64,000 nucleotides of DNA from the NCBI GenBank assembly GCA_022826205.1, contig JAJDVJ010000162.1:30616-94615 (forward strand), written 5' to 3'. Position numbers and translations under genes: made by a program. The notes under the pieces are model-generated. The model saw nothing but the letters and a program-made list of their open reading frames with translations. It did no database searches and was not told where the DNA came from. Positions 27,914 through 38,300 of the stretch are shown here, piece by piece. Positions within the stretch are counted from its first letter, which is position 1. Each line of letters starts with the position of its first letter. This DNA is from Silicimonas sp. Its GTDB lineage: Bacteria > Pseudomonadota > Alphaproteobacteria > Rhodobacterales > Rhodobacteraceae.

Positions 27914-28477
27914 TTATCCGAGAACAAGAATTCCGTCGCCCTCGAACTGGGCGGGCGGAACAGAAAGGTTTTCCGGTGCCGGTCCCTTTCGGATACGACC
28001 GGCCGTATCGTAATGCGAACCGTGGCAGGGGCAGAACCAGCCACCAAACTCACCCGCGTCGCCGATGGGAACGCAGCCAAGATGCGTGCAAACGCCCAAC
28101 TGGACCAGCCACTCGCCGTTTTCGTCCAAGGCACGGTTGGCATCGGTCGCCTCGGCGCCATCAATGACGTTCGCGTTTCTCGCCAGTGGATCCGGCAGGG
28201 CCGTGACGTCAACATCCCTGGCGGCGGCGATCTCCTCTGCCGTCCTGCGACGGATGAAGACCGGTCGGCCAAGCCATTTCACGGTAAGCTGTGTGCCCGG
28301 CTCGATTCCCGACACGTCAACCCGGATCGAGGACAGGGCCTGAACATTTGCCGAGGGATTCATTTGGTCGACAAGTGGCCAGATGGCGGCACCGGCAGCT
28401 ACAACTCCCGCACTTCCCGTTGCGTAATATAGGAAATCCCGACGCGTGCCTTCGTGGCTTTCGTCTGCGTGCGACAC
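27914..28477 (-). CDS. petA: Rieske iron-sulfur subunit of the bc1 complex
   Basis: A 187-residue protein with a Tat-type N-terminus ([20 protein letters not shown]) that doubles as a membrane anchor. The cluster-binding pair CTHLGC and CPCHGSHYD lies near residues 129 and 149. The start is GTG at 28477, preceded by AGGAG about 8 bases upstream. It is the first gene of the operon, 11 bases from petB. Confidence 0.97.
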   Translation of the reverse strand: MSHADESHEGTRRDFLYYATGSAGVVAAGAAIWPLVDQMNPSANVQALSSIRVDVSGIEPGTQLTVKWLGRPVFIRRRTAEEIAAARDVDVTALPDPLARNANVIDGAEATDANRALDENGEWLVQLGVCTHLGCVPIGDAGEFGGWFCPCHGSHYDTAGRIRKGPAPENLSVPPAQFEGDGILVLG

Positions 28478-28745
28478 AAGAGTCTCCTGTTCTCCGCGGG
28501 CGTTCAGCCCAAGTGGACCGACCGAAGCTCCTCCGGTCGATTTCGAAGGTTCTTAACGCCCGAATTCAGGGGCGTCCAGCGGACAAACGGGCGCACCTCG
28601 AAACAAGCTCGATCGGACCCGCAGGCAGCGCCACAGGCTCGCTGCACGCCTATCCATATTGCGTCCAGCAGGTAGGACGCGGAATTCTCCAACACCGGGC
28701 CCCGTGCTGCCATCCGCTTGTCCGATCCGACCATGGCCTTGAGCA

Positions 28746-30107
28746 TCATGTCTCGCTTTCAGCGAATGCAATTCGCGCTGCGGACCAGTCCTCGCGCTCT
28801 TTGGAGCGACCCTTGCCTGACGCCCTCCTGGCGGCTTCCTGAACGCGCTTCACAGCGTCGCCCGAAAGCTCCCTGCCGTCATGTCCCGAAACCACCGCCT
28901 TGATCAGCGCGCCTTCCGGCTGCGGCGAGGAAAGGCGAACCACGGTGAATTGCTCGGTTCGACCCATGGTCGGCGCTTCGGTCAGAACTGTCCGGGTCTT
29001 GCCGATCTGGGCATCAAGATGCCGCGTTACCGCGCACGCCCCGGCATCCCGAAGGCGCGCAGCACGACCACGGACGGTCTGCCCATCAACCTGTGGCATG
29101 CGCGCGGCAGGCGTGCCTGGTCGCGAACTGTAGGGAAACACATGCAGCCACGTGAGATCACATTCGTCGACCAACTTGAGCGAGTTCTCGAACATCTCCT
29201 CCGTCTCAGTCGGAAATCCCGCAATGATGTCCGCGCCAAAGATCGTGTCTGGGCGAAGTGCCCGCACTTCCTGACAGAACCGGATAGCGTCGTCTCGGAG
29301 ATGACGGCGCTTCATGCGCTTGAGGATCATGTCGTCTCCGGACTGCAGGCTCAGATGAAGATGTGGCATGAACCGGATTTCGGTCGCGATCGCCTCCAGG
29401 AGATCGGGGTCCGCCTCGATTGAATCAATCGAGGACAGGCGCAGTCGCGGCAATTCCGGCACGAGTTTCAGGATACGCCGGACAAGATTGCCCAGACGCG
29501 GCGCTCCGGGTAGATCGGCGCCCCAACTCGTCAGATCAACGCCGGTCAGCACAACCTCGTTGCAATCCCGGTCGCACAGCCGCTTGATCTGCTCAACCAC
29601 GGCGCCCGCAGGCACCGAGCGCGAGTTTCCACGACCGTAGGGGATGATGCAGAACGTGCAGCGGTGGTCGCATCCGTTCTGGACCTGAACGTACGCCCTA
29701 TGCCGCCCGAATCCGTCAATGAGGTGACTTGCCGTTTCGGAGACGCTCATGATGTCATCTACGACAACCCGTGGGCTACCACCGGACACGACACGCGCCC
29801 AGGTCGACTGCGACATCTTTTCCGCGTTGCCGATGACAAGATCCACACCGTCCATGTCTGCAAAGCGCTGAGGCTCGGTCTGCACAGCGCAGCCGGTCGC
29901 GATGACGCGGGCACCCGGGTTTTCGCGGGCAAGACGCCGAATCTCCTTTTGGCTCTTCCGAACAGCCTCCGAAGTCACGGCGCACGTGTTGACAATGACC
30001 GCGTCATGGAGCCCGGCAGCATCCGCCATCTCGCGCATCGCCTCGGATTCGAACGCATTCAACCGACAGCCAAGCGTGGAAATGACGGGTCCGCCACCCT
30101 GCATCAA
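28746..30107 (-). CDS. mtaB: tRNA (t6A37) methylthiotransferase MtaB
   Basis: A 453-residue radical-SAM methylthiotransferase. The N-terminal MTTase domain carries iron-sulfur cysteines (STLGCRLN, NTCAVT, TGCAVQ). The radical-SAM motif CDHRCTFCIIPYGRG lies near residue 145, and a TRAM-like C-terminus follows (IGKTRTVLTE). It converts t6A37 to ms2t6A37 in tRNA. Its start overlaps the dapF stop by 4 bases, a common alphaproteobacterial pair. Confidence 0.93.
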   Translation of the reverse strand: MMQGGGPVISTLGCRLNAFESEAMREMADAAGLHDAVIVNTCAVTSEAVRKSQKEIRRLARENPGARVIATGCAVQTEPQRFADMDGVDLVIGNAEKMSQSTWARVVSGGSPRVVVDDIMSVSETASHLIDGFGRHRAYVQVQNGCDHRCTFCIIPYGRGNSRSVPAGAVVEQIKRLCDRDCNEVVLTGVDLTSWGADLPGAPRLGNLVRRILKLVPELPRLRLSSIDSIEADPDLLEAIATEIRFMPHLHLSLQSGDDMILKRMKRRHLRDDAIRFCQEVRALRPDTIFGADIIAGFPTETEEMFENSLKLVDECDLTWLHVFPYSSRPGTPAARMPQVDGQTVRGRAARLRDAGACAVTRHLDAQIGKTRTVLTEAPTMGRTEQFTVVRLSSPQPEGALIKAVVSGHDGRELSGDAVKRVQEAARRASGKGRSKEREDWSAARIAFAESET

Positions 30108-30928
30108 ATCCCCTCCAGCCGTAACTGGCCATCAAAGACGTGCGTCGTGGGCCCGGTCATCCAGACACCGTCCTTGCGCCAATCCACCCAGATCCGGCCC
30201 CCGTCCAGGTCTAACGTGACATTGCGGCCTGACAGCCCCCGGCGCACCGCTGCCACGGCAACGGCGCAGGACGAGGACCCCGAGGCCGGCGTAATGCCCG
30301 TTCCCCTTTCCCAGACCCGCATCCGAAGGTGATCCTTTCCAATGACGTTGGCGAACTGGACATTCGTTCTTTCCGGAAAGAGCGGATGATGTTCGACTTC
30401 GGGCCCGCGCGAGGCAAGGTTTATCGCCTCGGCATCCTCCACGAAGAAACTGCAATGCGGGTTTCCCATGGAGGTCGCGACCGGATCTCCGTCGAGCGGA
30501 AGATGCAAGGTGTCGGCGTCCTGCGCGAGAGGGATTTCCCGCCACCCTGTCAGCGGTGCGCCCATGTTGACCCGAGTCATGCCGTCGCCAGCATCCTCGC
30601 AGGCCAGCTTTCCCCGTTCCGTGCGCAGCGTCAGGGTTCCTTGGCCTGTCTCATCCATCAGGTGCCGCGCGATGCAGCGGGTTGCATTTCCACAAGCGGC
30701 GGACACCGACCCGTCTGGATTGAAGAACGTCAACCTTGCCGCCGCCTCTAGATCCGATTCGATTACGGCCAGCTGGTCAAAGCCGATTCCCCGACGCCGG
30801 TCGCCTACGACACGCGCGAGTTCGGGTGTGATCTCGGCCCCGCCCTGACGACGGTCGATCACAACGAAATCGTTGCCAAGTCCGTGCATCTTCATGAACG
30901 GAATGCCGATGATGTCGGTTGCATCCAT
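30104..30928 (-). CDS. dapF: Diaminopimelate epimerase (second active-site residue Ser)
   Basis: A 274-residue protein with the family opening MKMHGLGNDFVVIDRR and the first catalytic cysteine in ACGNATRC (near residue 77). The second half has the usual MRVWERGTGIT block, but the position of the second catalytic cysteine (A-C-G-S/T-G in known enzymes) reads ASGSSSCAVA, with Ser in place of Cys. DapF interconverts LL- and meso-diaminopimelate for lysine and peptidoglycan. The start at 30928 is uncertain; no strong Shine-Dalgarno is seen and ATG 30895 is possible. mtaB follows with a 4-base overlap. Confidence 0.88.
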   Translation of the reverse strand: MDATDIIGIPFMKMHGLGNDFVVIDRRQGGAEITPELARVVGDRRRGIGFDQLAVIESDLEAAARLTFFNPDGSVSAACGNATRCIARHLMDETGQGTLTLRTERGKLACEDAGDGMTRVNMGAPLTGWREIPLAQDADTLHLPLDGDPVATSMGNPHCSFFVEDAEAINLASRGPEVEHHPLFPERTNVQFANVIGKDHLRMRVWERGTGITPASGSSSCAVAVAAVRRGLSGRNVTLDLDGGRIWVDWRKDGVWMTGPTTHVFDGQLRLEGI

Positions 30929-31072
30929 GTCCGCGCATATACAGTGATGCCCAGCCATGCGAAAGTCGCGTTGCAGCCTGCGCTGATGGGCGGCGCCGCA
31001 AGTTTCGAGGAGAGACGGACCCGATTTGCGCTTGACTGGTCAGGACGGGCACATTACGTCGAGCCACCTAGT

Positions 31073-31148
31073 GGGCCGTTAGCTCAGTTGGTAGAGCAAC
31101 TGACTTTTAATCAGTGGGTCGCAGGTTCGAATCCTGCACGGCTCACCA
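31073..31148 (+). tRNA. tRNA-Lys (TTT)
   Basis: A 76-base cloverleaf with encoded CCA. Anticodon stem ACTGA/TCAGT closes a loop with anticodon TTT; the T-arm has GGTTCGAATCC. Acceptor GGGCCGT pairs with ACGGCTC with one G-U. It is the last core gene before a long accessory region, so its 3' end is a candidate integration site. Confidence 0.97.
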
Positions 31149-31549
31149 CAAAAAACACTTTAACAACAATGGTTTATAAAACTCCTGCCTCTTGGAGGCT
31201 GACGCCGATTCAACCAATTGGCAAACTATTGGCAAACAATTCAGGACAACCTGCCGCCATCAACTGGCGGTCTCAGGCCCTCGACGAGGGGAACCATTCC
31301 GCGAATCCCTTCTGTCGCGAACCGACTAGGACACGCCGTATACGAATCGCTTGCAAACTCGTTGGGCCTCACCTGCATTTGCCAAGTAATGACAACACGC
31401 AAAACAATCCAAACCTGGCAAGCGGCATCGAACGCCATTTTTTGGATTCGTTCGAACAGGTATGAGTTCATACAGTTCATTGCCAAAAAATCGACCGTGC
31501 TGTGAAACACGGGGCCGCTTCTTTCATTGATTTCTCACTTGGCCTGACA
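31149..31549. other. Gene-free stretch after tRNA-Lys; candidate island boundary
   Basis: About 400 bases, more AT-rich than the core. It contains the direct repeat TTGGCAAAC at about 31217 and 31229. No gene is supported. The content changes from housekeeping to accessory genes here. I found no second copy of the tRNA 3' end in the window by eye. Confidence 0.4.
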
Positions 31550-32680
31550 TCATTCATACGTCAACTCACCTGACGCCAGCGCTTGCTCGGCCGCCTCGAA
31601 GAAGACTTCCACTGGCGCCCCAGAGCCCTGCCCATCGGCTGTCGCTGCGAGTTCAAGTAGAACGGCATAGCCGACCTTGGCTCGGTCGTTTTCCAACTTG
31701 ACCCGTTCAAAGTCTGGAAGGATTGAGTCTCGAAGCATGCCCTTGTCCAGCATTTTACCCGTCGAATCCATGCCGTCCGGAAGGCCGTTCGAAAAGCAAG
31801 ACACGACCGTGCCTGCCAGTATATCGGCGAGTTGGACCGAAGGATGGGCACGAGAATTGACGAACTCAATTGGCCTCTCCAATTCCCATCCTAGATCCGT
31901 CTCCCCGTGCAAGAATTCAACTCGAGCAATCGCGGCATCACGACCTGCGCCATAGAGACTAGCCTCGATAGCGCGAAGAGGCTTGCTGTCATCGCACATA
32001 ACGACAAGCGGTTTCCTGGTTTGCCCCCAGCGATTGAGGTGACTCCACAGACTCGCAGCCGAGAGATCCAGCGTCCAAGTGCCTTGGTGGCTCGCTTGCT
32101 TCTCGATGCTCGCAATTTCCTTCGCAATCGCAAACCTGTGGCCGGTCGCAAAGCGCTGGACCAATTCAAACGGATGCGATCGCCCGGAAATCGGTTCCCC
32201 CTCGAATTCAAATAGCAAGGGCGCATCTCGAATGTCCTTGCTCCGCATGAATGCTTGAAACTGGGCGAGCGCTTCACAAGCTGCAGAGCGCTCATCCATA
32301 AACCAAAGATAGCAGAACATCGCGATGAAGCGGTGAAAGTCCTTTCGATAGAACACCGTCGGATCATCCTGGTAAACCGGTTCAAAGATGTATTCGAAAA
32401 CCCAGCCGCAGAGCGCCAATAACTTGTCATCTGCGCTGACCGAGAATCTTCCGTCCAGCCCCTCGACCAAATGGGCAACAAGCCGTCGACCATTGTTGCT
32501 TGCCATGAGTTGCGACGCCTTTAGTTCGGGCATCTGCACGGGATGAGCCTTGCGCGCCTCCGAGATCATTGTCTCAGCCTCATCATCGGAAATGTTGACC
32601 GAAGCGAAGGCAAAGTACCGCTGATCCCGTGCCAAAAGGTCAGGACCTGTATGACCCGCTTCATCACATGCTATGTGCAT
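31550..32680 (-). CDS. DUF3800 domain-containing protein
   Basis: A 376-residue protein with the DUF3800 layout. An N-terminal MHIACDEAGHTG strand has conserved Asp/Glu, a middle region carries VVMCDDSK, and a C-terminal SVQLADILAGTV segment has the conserved Asp. DUF3800 is thought to be RNase H-like and is frequent in defence and mobile regions; activity is unproven. The ATG at 32680 has GAGG 5 bases upstream. It is the first gene of the accessory region. Confidence 0.8.
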   Translation of the reverse strand: MHIACDEAGHTGPDLLARDQRYFAFASVNISDDEAETMISEARKAHPVQMPELKASQLMASNNGRRLVAHLVEGLDGRFSVSADDKLLALCGWVFEYIFEPVYQDDPTVFYRKDFHRFIAMFCYLWFMDERSAACEALAQFQAFMRSKDIRDAPLLFEFEGEPISGRSHPFELVQRFATGHRFAIAKEIASIEKQASHQGTWTLDLSAASLWSHLNRWGQTRKPLVVMCDDSKPLRAIEASLYGAGRDAAIARVEFLHGETDLGWELERPIEFVNSRAHPSVQLADILAGTVVSCFSNGLPDGMDSTGKMLDKGMLRDSILPDFERVKLENDRAKVGYAVLLELAATADGQGSGAPVEVFFEAAEQALASGELTYE

Positions 32681-33361
32681 CAAGGCCTCGCCCATTGTTC
32701 CAAAAGACCGACTTCAGCCTCGAGCGCTCCGAAATTCTCAGTCAGGGACCGACTGTCTCAAGTCTCCAAAAATACGACGCCACTTAGCAATCGCGATATA
32801 GCTGAGTCCTCTGCTGATTGACCAGATCGCCAATTGCCCCCACTCCAGCAGCGTTTTGCCAGATTTGGATCGAGGTTGAGGCAAGATCGATGTAGAACCG
32901 TGGCCACGAGGGTGCGCTTTTTCGGGAAGCCTTTCATAGTCGACATCCAGCCCCTTATGCAGCACTTTCCGCCCGAGTCCCGGACGAGCATCCATACAAT
33001 ATTGAATTGTCTTTCGTTTTTCGATTCGGCTGTTGCCTGACAGCTTGGCTTTCGCCGCTCCGCAATCAAATAGTCACCGGATTGGCTCGATCCGCGGACC
33101 CGGGGAATCGCCGAATGTCCCGCCCCGATCGCGCGTTCCGCCAAGCGGTCGCTCTCGCGTCGCGCCGGACCCGACAATGCCAGCGGCCCGATCCGGACCT
33201 CACGATCACCGGGCATCCGCCAACGCCATGGATTCCGCGTGCGCGTGATTCGCCCGGAAGCGGACGAAGGTCCGGATCCCTGGTGTCCGGGCATCGCGAC
33301 CGCCGCCGCAGCGCGCCGGTCCTGGTCCGCCGACGTCCCGTCTCCCACTCTCCCCGTCCGT
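32681..33361. other. No supported gene
   Basis: About 680 bases. A minus-strand frame at 32738-32995 (MDARPGLGRKVLHKGLD...) has some protein-like character but no recognised family and no clear start signal. It may be the tail of a lost gene. Confidence 0.4.
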
Positions 33362-34095
33362 TCAGCGCGGCACGAGCTCGCGCCATCCGCCGTCGGCCAG
33401 CGCCCGCGCCTTCGGGATCCAGCGCCGCACCTGAGAGCGCATCCAGCTGTCGGAGCCCCACTCGCCGGCCACGGCCTCCTCGCCCCAGACGTCCATGGCG
33501 ATCCCGCGCGCCGACCTGCCGGCCCCGATCCCGCGCATCACGGTCAGCAGGCGGTCCGTCTCGATCTCCCTGCCCGCCTTGCCCGCCCGTTTCCCGGGCC
33601 CGTCCGGCCCGCCACGTTCCAGAAGTCGAGCATGCGAAGCATCGAGTGCGGCATCCTGAGCCCGAACGCGTGCCTGACCGAGATGCCGGCGTCGTCCGGG
33701 AACCGCGCGGCGTCCCGGAGCAGGACCTGCAGCGCGGCGCCGCAGCACTCGATCTTGACCACGAGGTCGCCGTCGGGCAGGCGGAGCCCCTCGACCGCGC
33801 CGTCGTCCCCGACAATGGCTGCCAGCGGCTCCGCGCCGGGATCGACGACGGCCTCGAGCATCCCGTCCTGGCGCCAGAAGGGCGAGGCCGGGCCGTCCGC
33901 GTCGAAGGGGTCCTCCCAGGCGAGAAGCTCGAAGCGTCCGGCCTCCAGGTCGGCCCTGCCCTGGACCCGGATCCGGAACGGTCCCGGCTCCAGCTCGTGC
34001 GCGGGGCCGGCGGCGCCATGCCGTGCCCATGCGTCCGCGTAGTCACCGACCTGCCTGAGCACCCTCCAGGCGAGAACGCCGTCCCCGGTCTCCAT
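33362..34095 (-). CDS. DUF6499/DUF2285-type protein split by a -1 frame change
   Basis: From ATG 34095 (GGAAGG 8 bases upstream) the first frame encodes a DUF6499-like start (AWRVLRQVGDYADAW) and most of a DUF2285 domain, up to MLRMLDFWNVAGR. The continuation of DUF2285 (REIETDRLLTVMRGIGAGRS ... VRRWIPKARALADGGW) lies in the -1 frame and ends at 33362. Without a shift the product stops at 33544. The junction holds the heptamer G GGA AAC in the zero frame. DUF2285 proteins are found in integrative elements and resemble transcription factors. Programmed frameshift and plain indel are both possible. Confidence 0.65.
33589..33595 (-). other. Slippery heptamer G GGA AAC at the frame junction
   Basis: On the minus strand the zero-frame codons are CCG GGA AAC GGG. 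A -1 slip re-pairs as GGG AAA and continues CGG GCG GGC in the frame that encodes the rest of DUF2285. This is an X XXY YYZ site as used in -1 programmed frameshifting. No strong downstream stem was found by eye. Confidence 0.45.
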
Positions 34096-34354
34096 CGTCC
34101 ACGCCTTCCCCGCCCGAAGGCGCACTCGTCACCCTGTCCCGGATCCCTGTTCCGTCCCCGCCGGAGCCGTCCCCGGCGGCATTCCCTAGTCCCGCGCCCC
34201 TGACGGAGAGCCCCGCATCACCTGGCGGAGGTTCCCGCCGCCACCGGCGGCTGCGTTGCCCGCCTTCGGCGAACTGGAAACGGGACCGGCCGACGGCACG
34301 GCCTTCGGCCTCGGCGGGGCCGGCCTCAGCCCGCCACCCGAACGCTCCCGGCGT

Positions 34355-35281
34355 TCACGGCTCCCGCCTGGCCCCGAACGCGCCGATGTAGGCCGAGGTG
34401 TCGAAGACGCCCCAGGCCTCTTCGTGCCCCGGCCCGTGGAAGCTGCCCGCGAGATGGTCGCCGCCGCCGGGCGTCCCGGCGGAGAAGCCCCCCGCGCCCA
34501 GCGGCATGTCGGCCCATCCCGGCGCGGCTATGACATGGCCGGGCACGTCGATCTCGACGCCCACCCGGGGCCGCGAGAGATCCGCGATGCGCACCGTCGC
34601 CGTCCCCGCGAGCCGCTCGAAGGCGCCGGTCTCCACCGCCTCGGCGACGCCTATCCAGGTCGCCCCGCCGGACCCCGCCGGGCTGGTGCCGGCGGCGTCG
34701 CCCGCCGCCCAGGCCGTCGCGAGCGCGAAGTCGCCGCCGAGCGGCTCGCCGTCGACCTGTCCCGACAGGGCGCCCGACGCAAGCGTCACGGCCGCGAAGC
34801 CGTGCTCGCCCCAGAACCCGTAGCTGGTCGCCTCCGGGGCGGCGGTCACCGTGACGCCGGGGACGCTCTCCGTGACCTCGAAGCCGCTCCGGGCCGTCGC
34901 GGTGCCGAACCCGCCCCGCATGCCGAGCGTCGCGCCGTCCCCGCCGGAACCGACCCCGTCGAAGGCTCCGGCCAGGTCCCGCACCGTCGTCTCCGTGCCG
35001 TCCGCCCACGTGCAGCGCGCGCCCGAGCAGTCCGCGGTCTCGTCGACCGTGTCCGCGATCGTCTCGTCCCCGGCGGTCAGCGACCAGCGCGCGCGCTCGC
35101 CGATGAAGAGCAGCGTGTCGGCCCGCCCGAGGATCGCGCCGGGCCCGCTCGCTTCGGGTCCGTCCATGGCGCCGCCGTCCATGGCGCCGCCGCCGCCGGA
35201 GCCGCCGCCGCCGCCGCAGGCGCCGAGGGCCAGGACGGCCGCCGCCAGCGCCGCCATTGATTGATTTCGTGATGTCGTCAT
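34355..35281 (-). CDS. TbpB-like beta-barrel lipoprotein
   Basis: A 308-residue protein with a lipoprotein signal (AALAAAVLALGAC; lipobox LGAC near residue 19), then a Gly-rich linker and a region typical of transferrin-binding-protein-B-like barrels. The C-terminus HGPGHEEAWGVF ... YIGAFGARRE is characteristic. It would be anchored to the outer membrane, possibly surface-exposed. It lies 106 bases downstream of the giant autotransporter on the same strand and may be co-expressed. Ligand unknown. Confidence 0.7.
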   Translation of the reverse strand: MTTSRNQSMAALAAAVLALGACGGGGGSGGGGAMDGGAMDGPEASGPGAILGRADTLLFIGERARWSLTAGDETIADTVDETADCSGARCTWADGTETTVRDLAGAFDGVGSGGDGATLGMRGGFGTATARSGFEVTESVPGVTVTAAPEATSYGFWGEHGFAAVTLASGALSGQVDGEPLGGDFALATAWAAGDAAGTSPAGSGGATWIGVAEAVETGAFERLAGTATVRIADLSRPRVGVEIDVPGHVIAAPGWADMPLGAGGFSAGTPGGGDHLAGSFHGPGHEEAWGVFDTSAYIGAFGARREP

Positions 35282-35387
35282 GGAACCTTGCCTCCTGAGC
35301 CGGCCGGCGCGCCCGCAGGCGTCCCCGGCCGCATGTCCGTTCACGGCCGCGCGGCGGCGCCGCGCCCGCATTCCGCGTTCCGGCCCG

Positions 35388-38300
35388 TCAGAACCGCAGC
35401 CCGAAGTCGAGCCTGACCAGGTTCTCGGGACCGGACGCGCCGTCCTCCCGGCGCTCGCCCGCGAGCTCGACGTCGAGATCCATCCGCGACGTCTCGAACC
35501 GGGTGCCGAACGCGAGCCGACGGCCGTCGTCGCCGGTCAGGCCCGTCTCGGCGAACGGCGTCAGCAGCCCGTGCGGCGCCACGCGGAGGCCGTAGCTGAC
35601 GCTCGCGTCCATCGCCGCCGCCTCCCTGGTCGACAGCCCGGCCGGCTGCGGCAGCTCCCCGTCCCGCCACAGCGCCTCCGCGCCGCCGGTGTCCGCGCCC
35701 CAGCGCGGGTTCAGCGCCAGCGAAAGGCCGCGCCCGTGCGCCCCGGGGCCCATGCGCACGGTGACGCTCACGCCCCTCTCCTCCGCGCCCTCCTCGGTGT
35801 GCGCCGCAAGCCAGCGCCCGCGCGCCTCGACCGACAGCCGCGGCGCCGTGTAGCGCAGCCCGCCCGCGATCTCGACGCCGGACCCGGAGAGCCCGTCGCC
35901 GCCGTCGCGCCGCACCGCCGCCTCCACGAAGGGCGTCAGCGAGGCGTCCTCGCCGAGCGTGATCCGCCGCGAGGCCTCCACGCCCGCGCGCAGCCGCCAG
36001 CTGTCCGCCCTCAGCCCGTCCACGAGGTCCGGCCCGTCGTCCGTCTCCATGCGCGAGACGCTCGCGTCGCCGCGCATCGCGAGGTCGAACCCGGCGACGG
36101 AGGGCAGCGGGCGGCGCACGCCCAGCGCGCCCATCAACATCGAGAGGTCGCCCGTCTCGCGCTCGCCGCCGTCCGGCCAGTGCCGCGCCTCGCCGCGCCC
36201 GGCGCCCAGCACGCCGCGCAGCTCCAGGCCGTCCGGCGCGGTCCAGCGCCCGTAGGGATGGAGCGCGGTCAGCGTGGTCTCCAGCCGGCCGCGCACGGAC
36301 TCGCCGCCGTCCCGGTTGCTGTACTCCGCCTCGCCCTCGCCGTGGCTCAGCGCGATGCCCGCCACCCACGGCCCGGCCCGCGCGTCGACGCCGAGCCAGC
36401 CAGTGCGCAGCTCGCCCTCGTGGCGCATCCCCGGCCCGGGACGGCCCGCGAAGCTGCCGAGGTCGCCCCGGCCCCACACCGCCCAGAGCGCCGTCTCCGC
36501 CGCGCCCGTCCCCGCGTCCGCGCCCAGCGTCCGCGAGAACGCGCTCGATCGCAGCAGCTCCGACTCGGCGATCTCCTGCACGGACGGCCCGCAGCCCTCG
36601 CCGTCCGCGAGGAACGCGTCGCGGCCCGCGGCGTCCCCGGCGAAGGCGTCCGGCGCGCAGCCCGGCTCCCCGTCGCCGCCGAACCGCACGTCCCCTCCGA
36701 AGCGCACGTTCTTGCCGGCCAGCGTCATTCCGTTCGCCGGCACCGAGTCCGCGAACCGCGCGCCGATGTTGTCCAGCGCGCTGGTGACCGAGCGCCGCGC
36801 CACCGCCGCCAGCGTGTTCCGCACGGACGCGCTCACCCGCGCCGTGCGCGCGTCCGCGACCACCGTGACGGTGGCCGCGCTGGCCGCCGTCTCCGCGTTG
36901 CCGGCGTCGTCGGCGAAGGACGCCCGCACCTTGAGCCTCCGGCCGAGGTCGGCGCCCGCGACCAGGTAGGTCGTGCCGGTGGCGCCCGCGATGTCGGTCT
37001 CCGCGCCGCCGCTCCCGACCCGGATCCACTGCCAGGAATAGCTGACGCGCGTCAGCCCGTCCGCGTCGGCGATCGTCCCCGCGCCCGCCGTCAGCGTCTC
37101 GCCCACTTGCGCCGTTCCCGAGATCGCCGGCGCGCCGGTGGCCGGGGCGTTGGCCGGAGGCAGTCCTCCGCCTCCGCCTCCGCCGCCTCCGCCGCCTCCG
37201 GGCGTCGTGGTCGTTTCGCCGCCGGTGCCGGTGCCGGTGCCGGTTGCCGTCCCTTCGCCGTCGGTCACCGTCACCGCCACGCCCGCGATGGCGACGCTGT
37301 TGTATCTGGTGTCGCTGCTCGTCGCCGTGTGGGTCAGGGTGATGCGGTCGTCCACCTTGTCGTCATCCGCGGCGACGGAGACCGTCACCGCCTGCGGCCT
37401 GTCCCAGCTCTCCGGCGTGAACGTCAGCGAGGCCGGCCGGACCGTCACCCCCGCAGGGGCGCCCACCGCGACCGTGACGTCCGCCGTGGGCCGCGCGTTC
37501 AGCTTCAGCGTGTAGGTCGCCGAACCGCCCTCGGCCACGCTCAGGGCGGCGTGGCTCGGCGTCGCGCCCGGACCGTCGTCGTCCTCGATCGTCAGCGTCG
37601 TCCCGAGGCCGAACTCGATGACGTCGCCGCCGGGGTTGACCACCTCGAGGCTGATCGCCACGGTCTCGTCCGCCTCCATCGCCGCGTCGTCGGTCAGCGT
37701 CAGGCGCAGCGGGAGCGTGAACACGGCCCGCTCGGGCAGGGCTCCGTCGACGCGGGTGAAGTCGAGGCCCTCTCCCGACGGGACGGCGCGCAGGATGTAG
37801 GACCGGCCGCCCAGCGCCTCGCCGAGGTCGACGGCGACCTCGATGTCCACCGTGCCGTCGCCCTCGCTCACCGTCGACGGGGAGATCCGGATCAGCCGCT
37901 GCACCGTCGCGTCGTCGTCGTTCACCGTCACCGCGAGGGTCCTGTCCGGCACCGAAGCGTACTCGTCGGCGCTCTCGCGGTCCTCGATGCGGTGGGTGAG
38001 CGTGGCCGTGTCGCCGGCCGTGTCGCCGTCGTGGGCCGCGCGGACCGTCACCGTCCGCGCCGTGTCCCAGTCGTCCGCGGTGAAGACCAGGCGCGGTTCA
38101 TCCACAGTCACGTCCCGGTTGTCGCTGGTCACCGCGACCACCACCGGCTGGCTCGGCCCTGCCTGGAGCTCGACCGTGTAGGTCGCCGTCGCCCCCTCGC
38201 CGAGGGTCAGGGCCGTCCGCGACACCCTCAGCCCCGGCACGTCGTCGTCCTCCACCGGCACGTCCAGCGTGGCTTCCAGCGGGTCGTACTCGTCCGCGCT

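Noticed and set aside
26610..28013. 467-codon plus-strand frame opposite petB and petA
   Set aside because: Shadow of well-identified cytochrome genes; charged, low-complexity translation without motifs.
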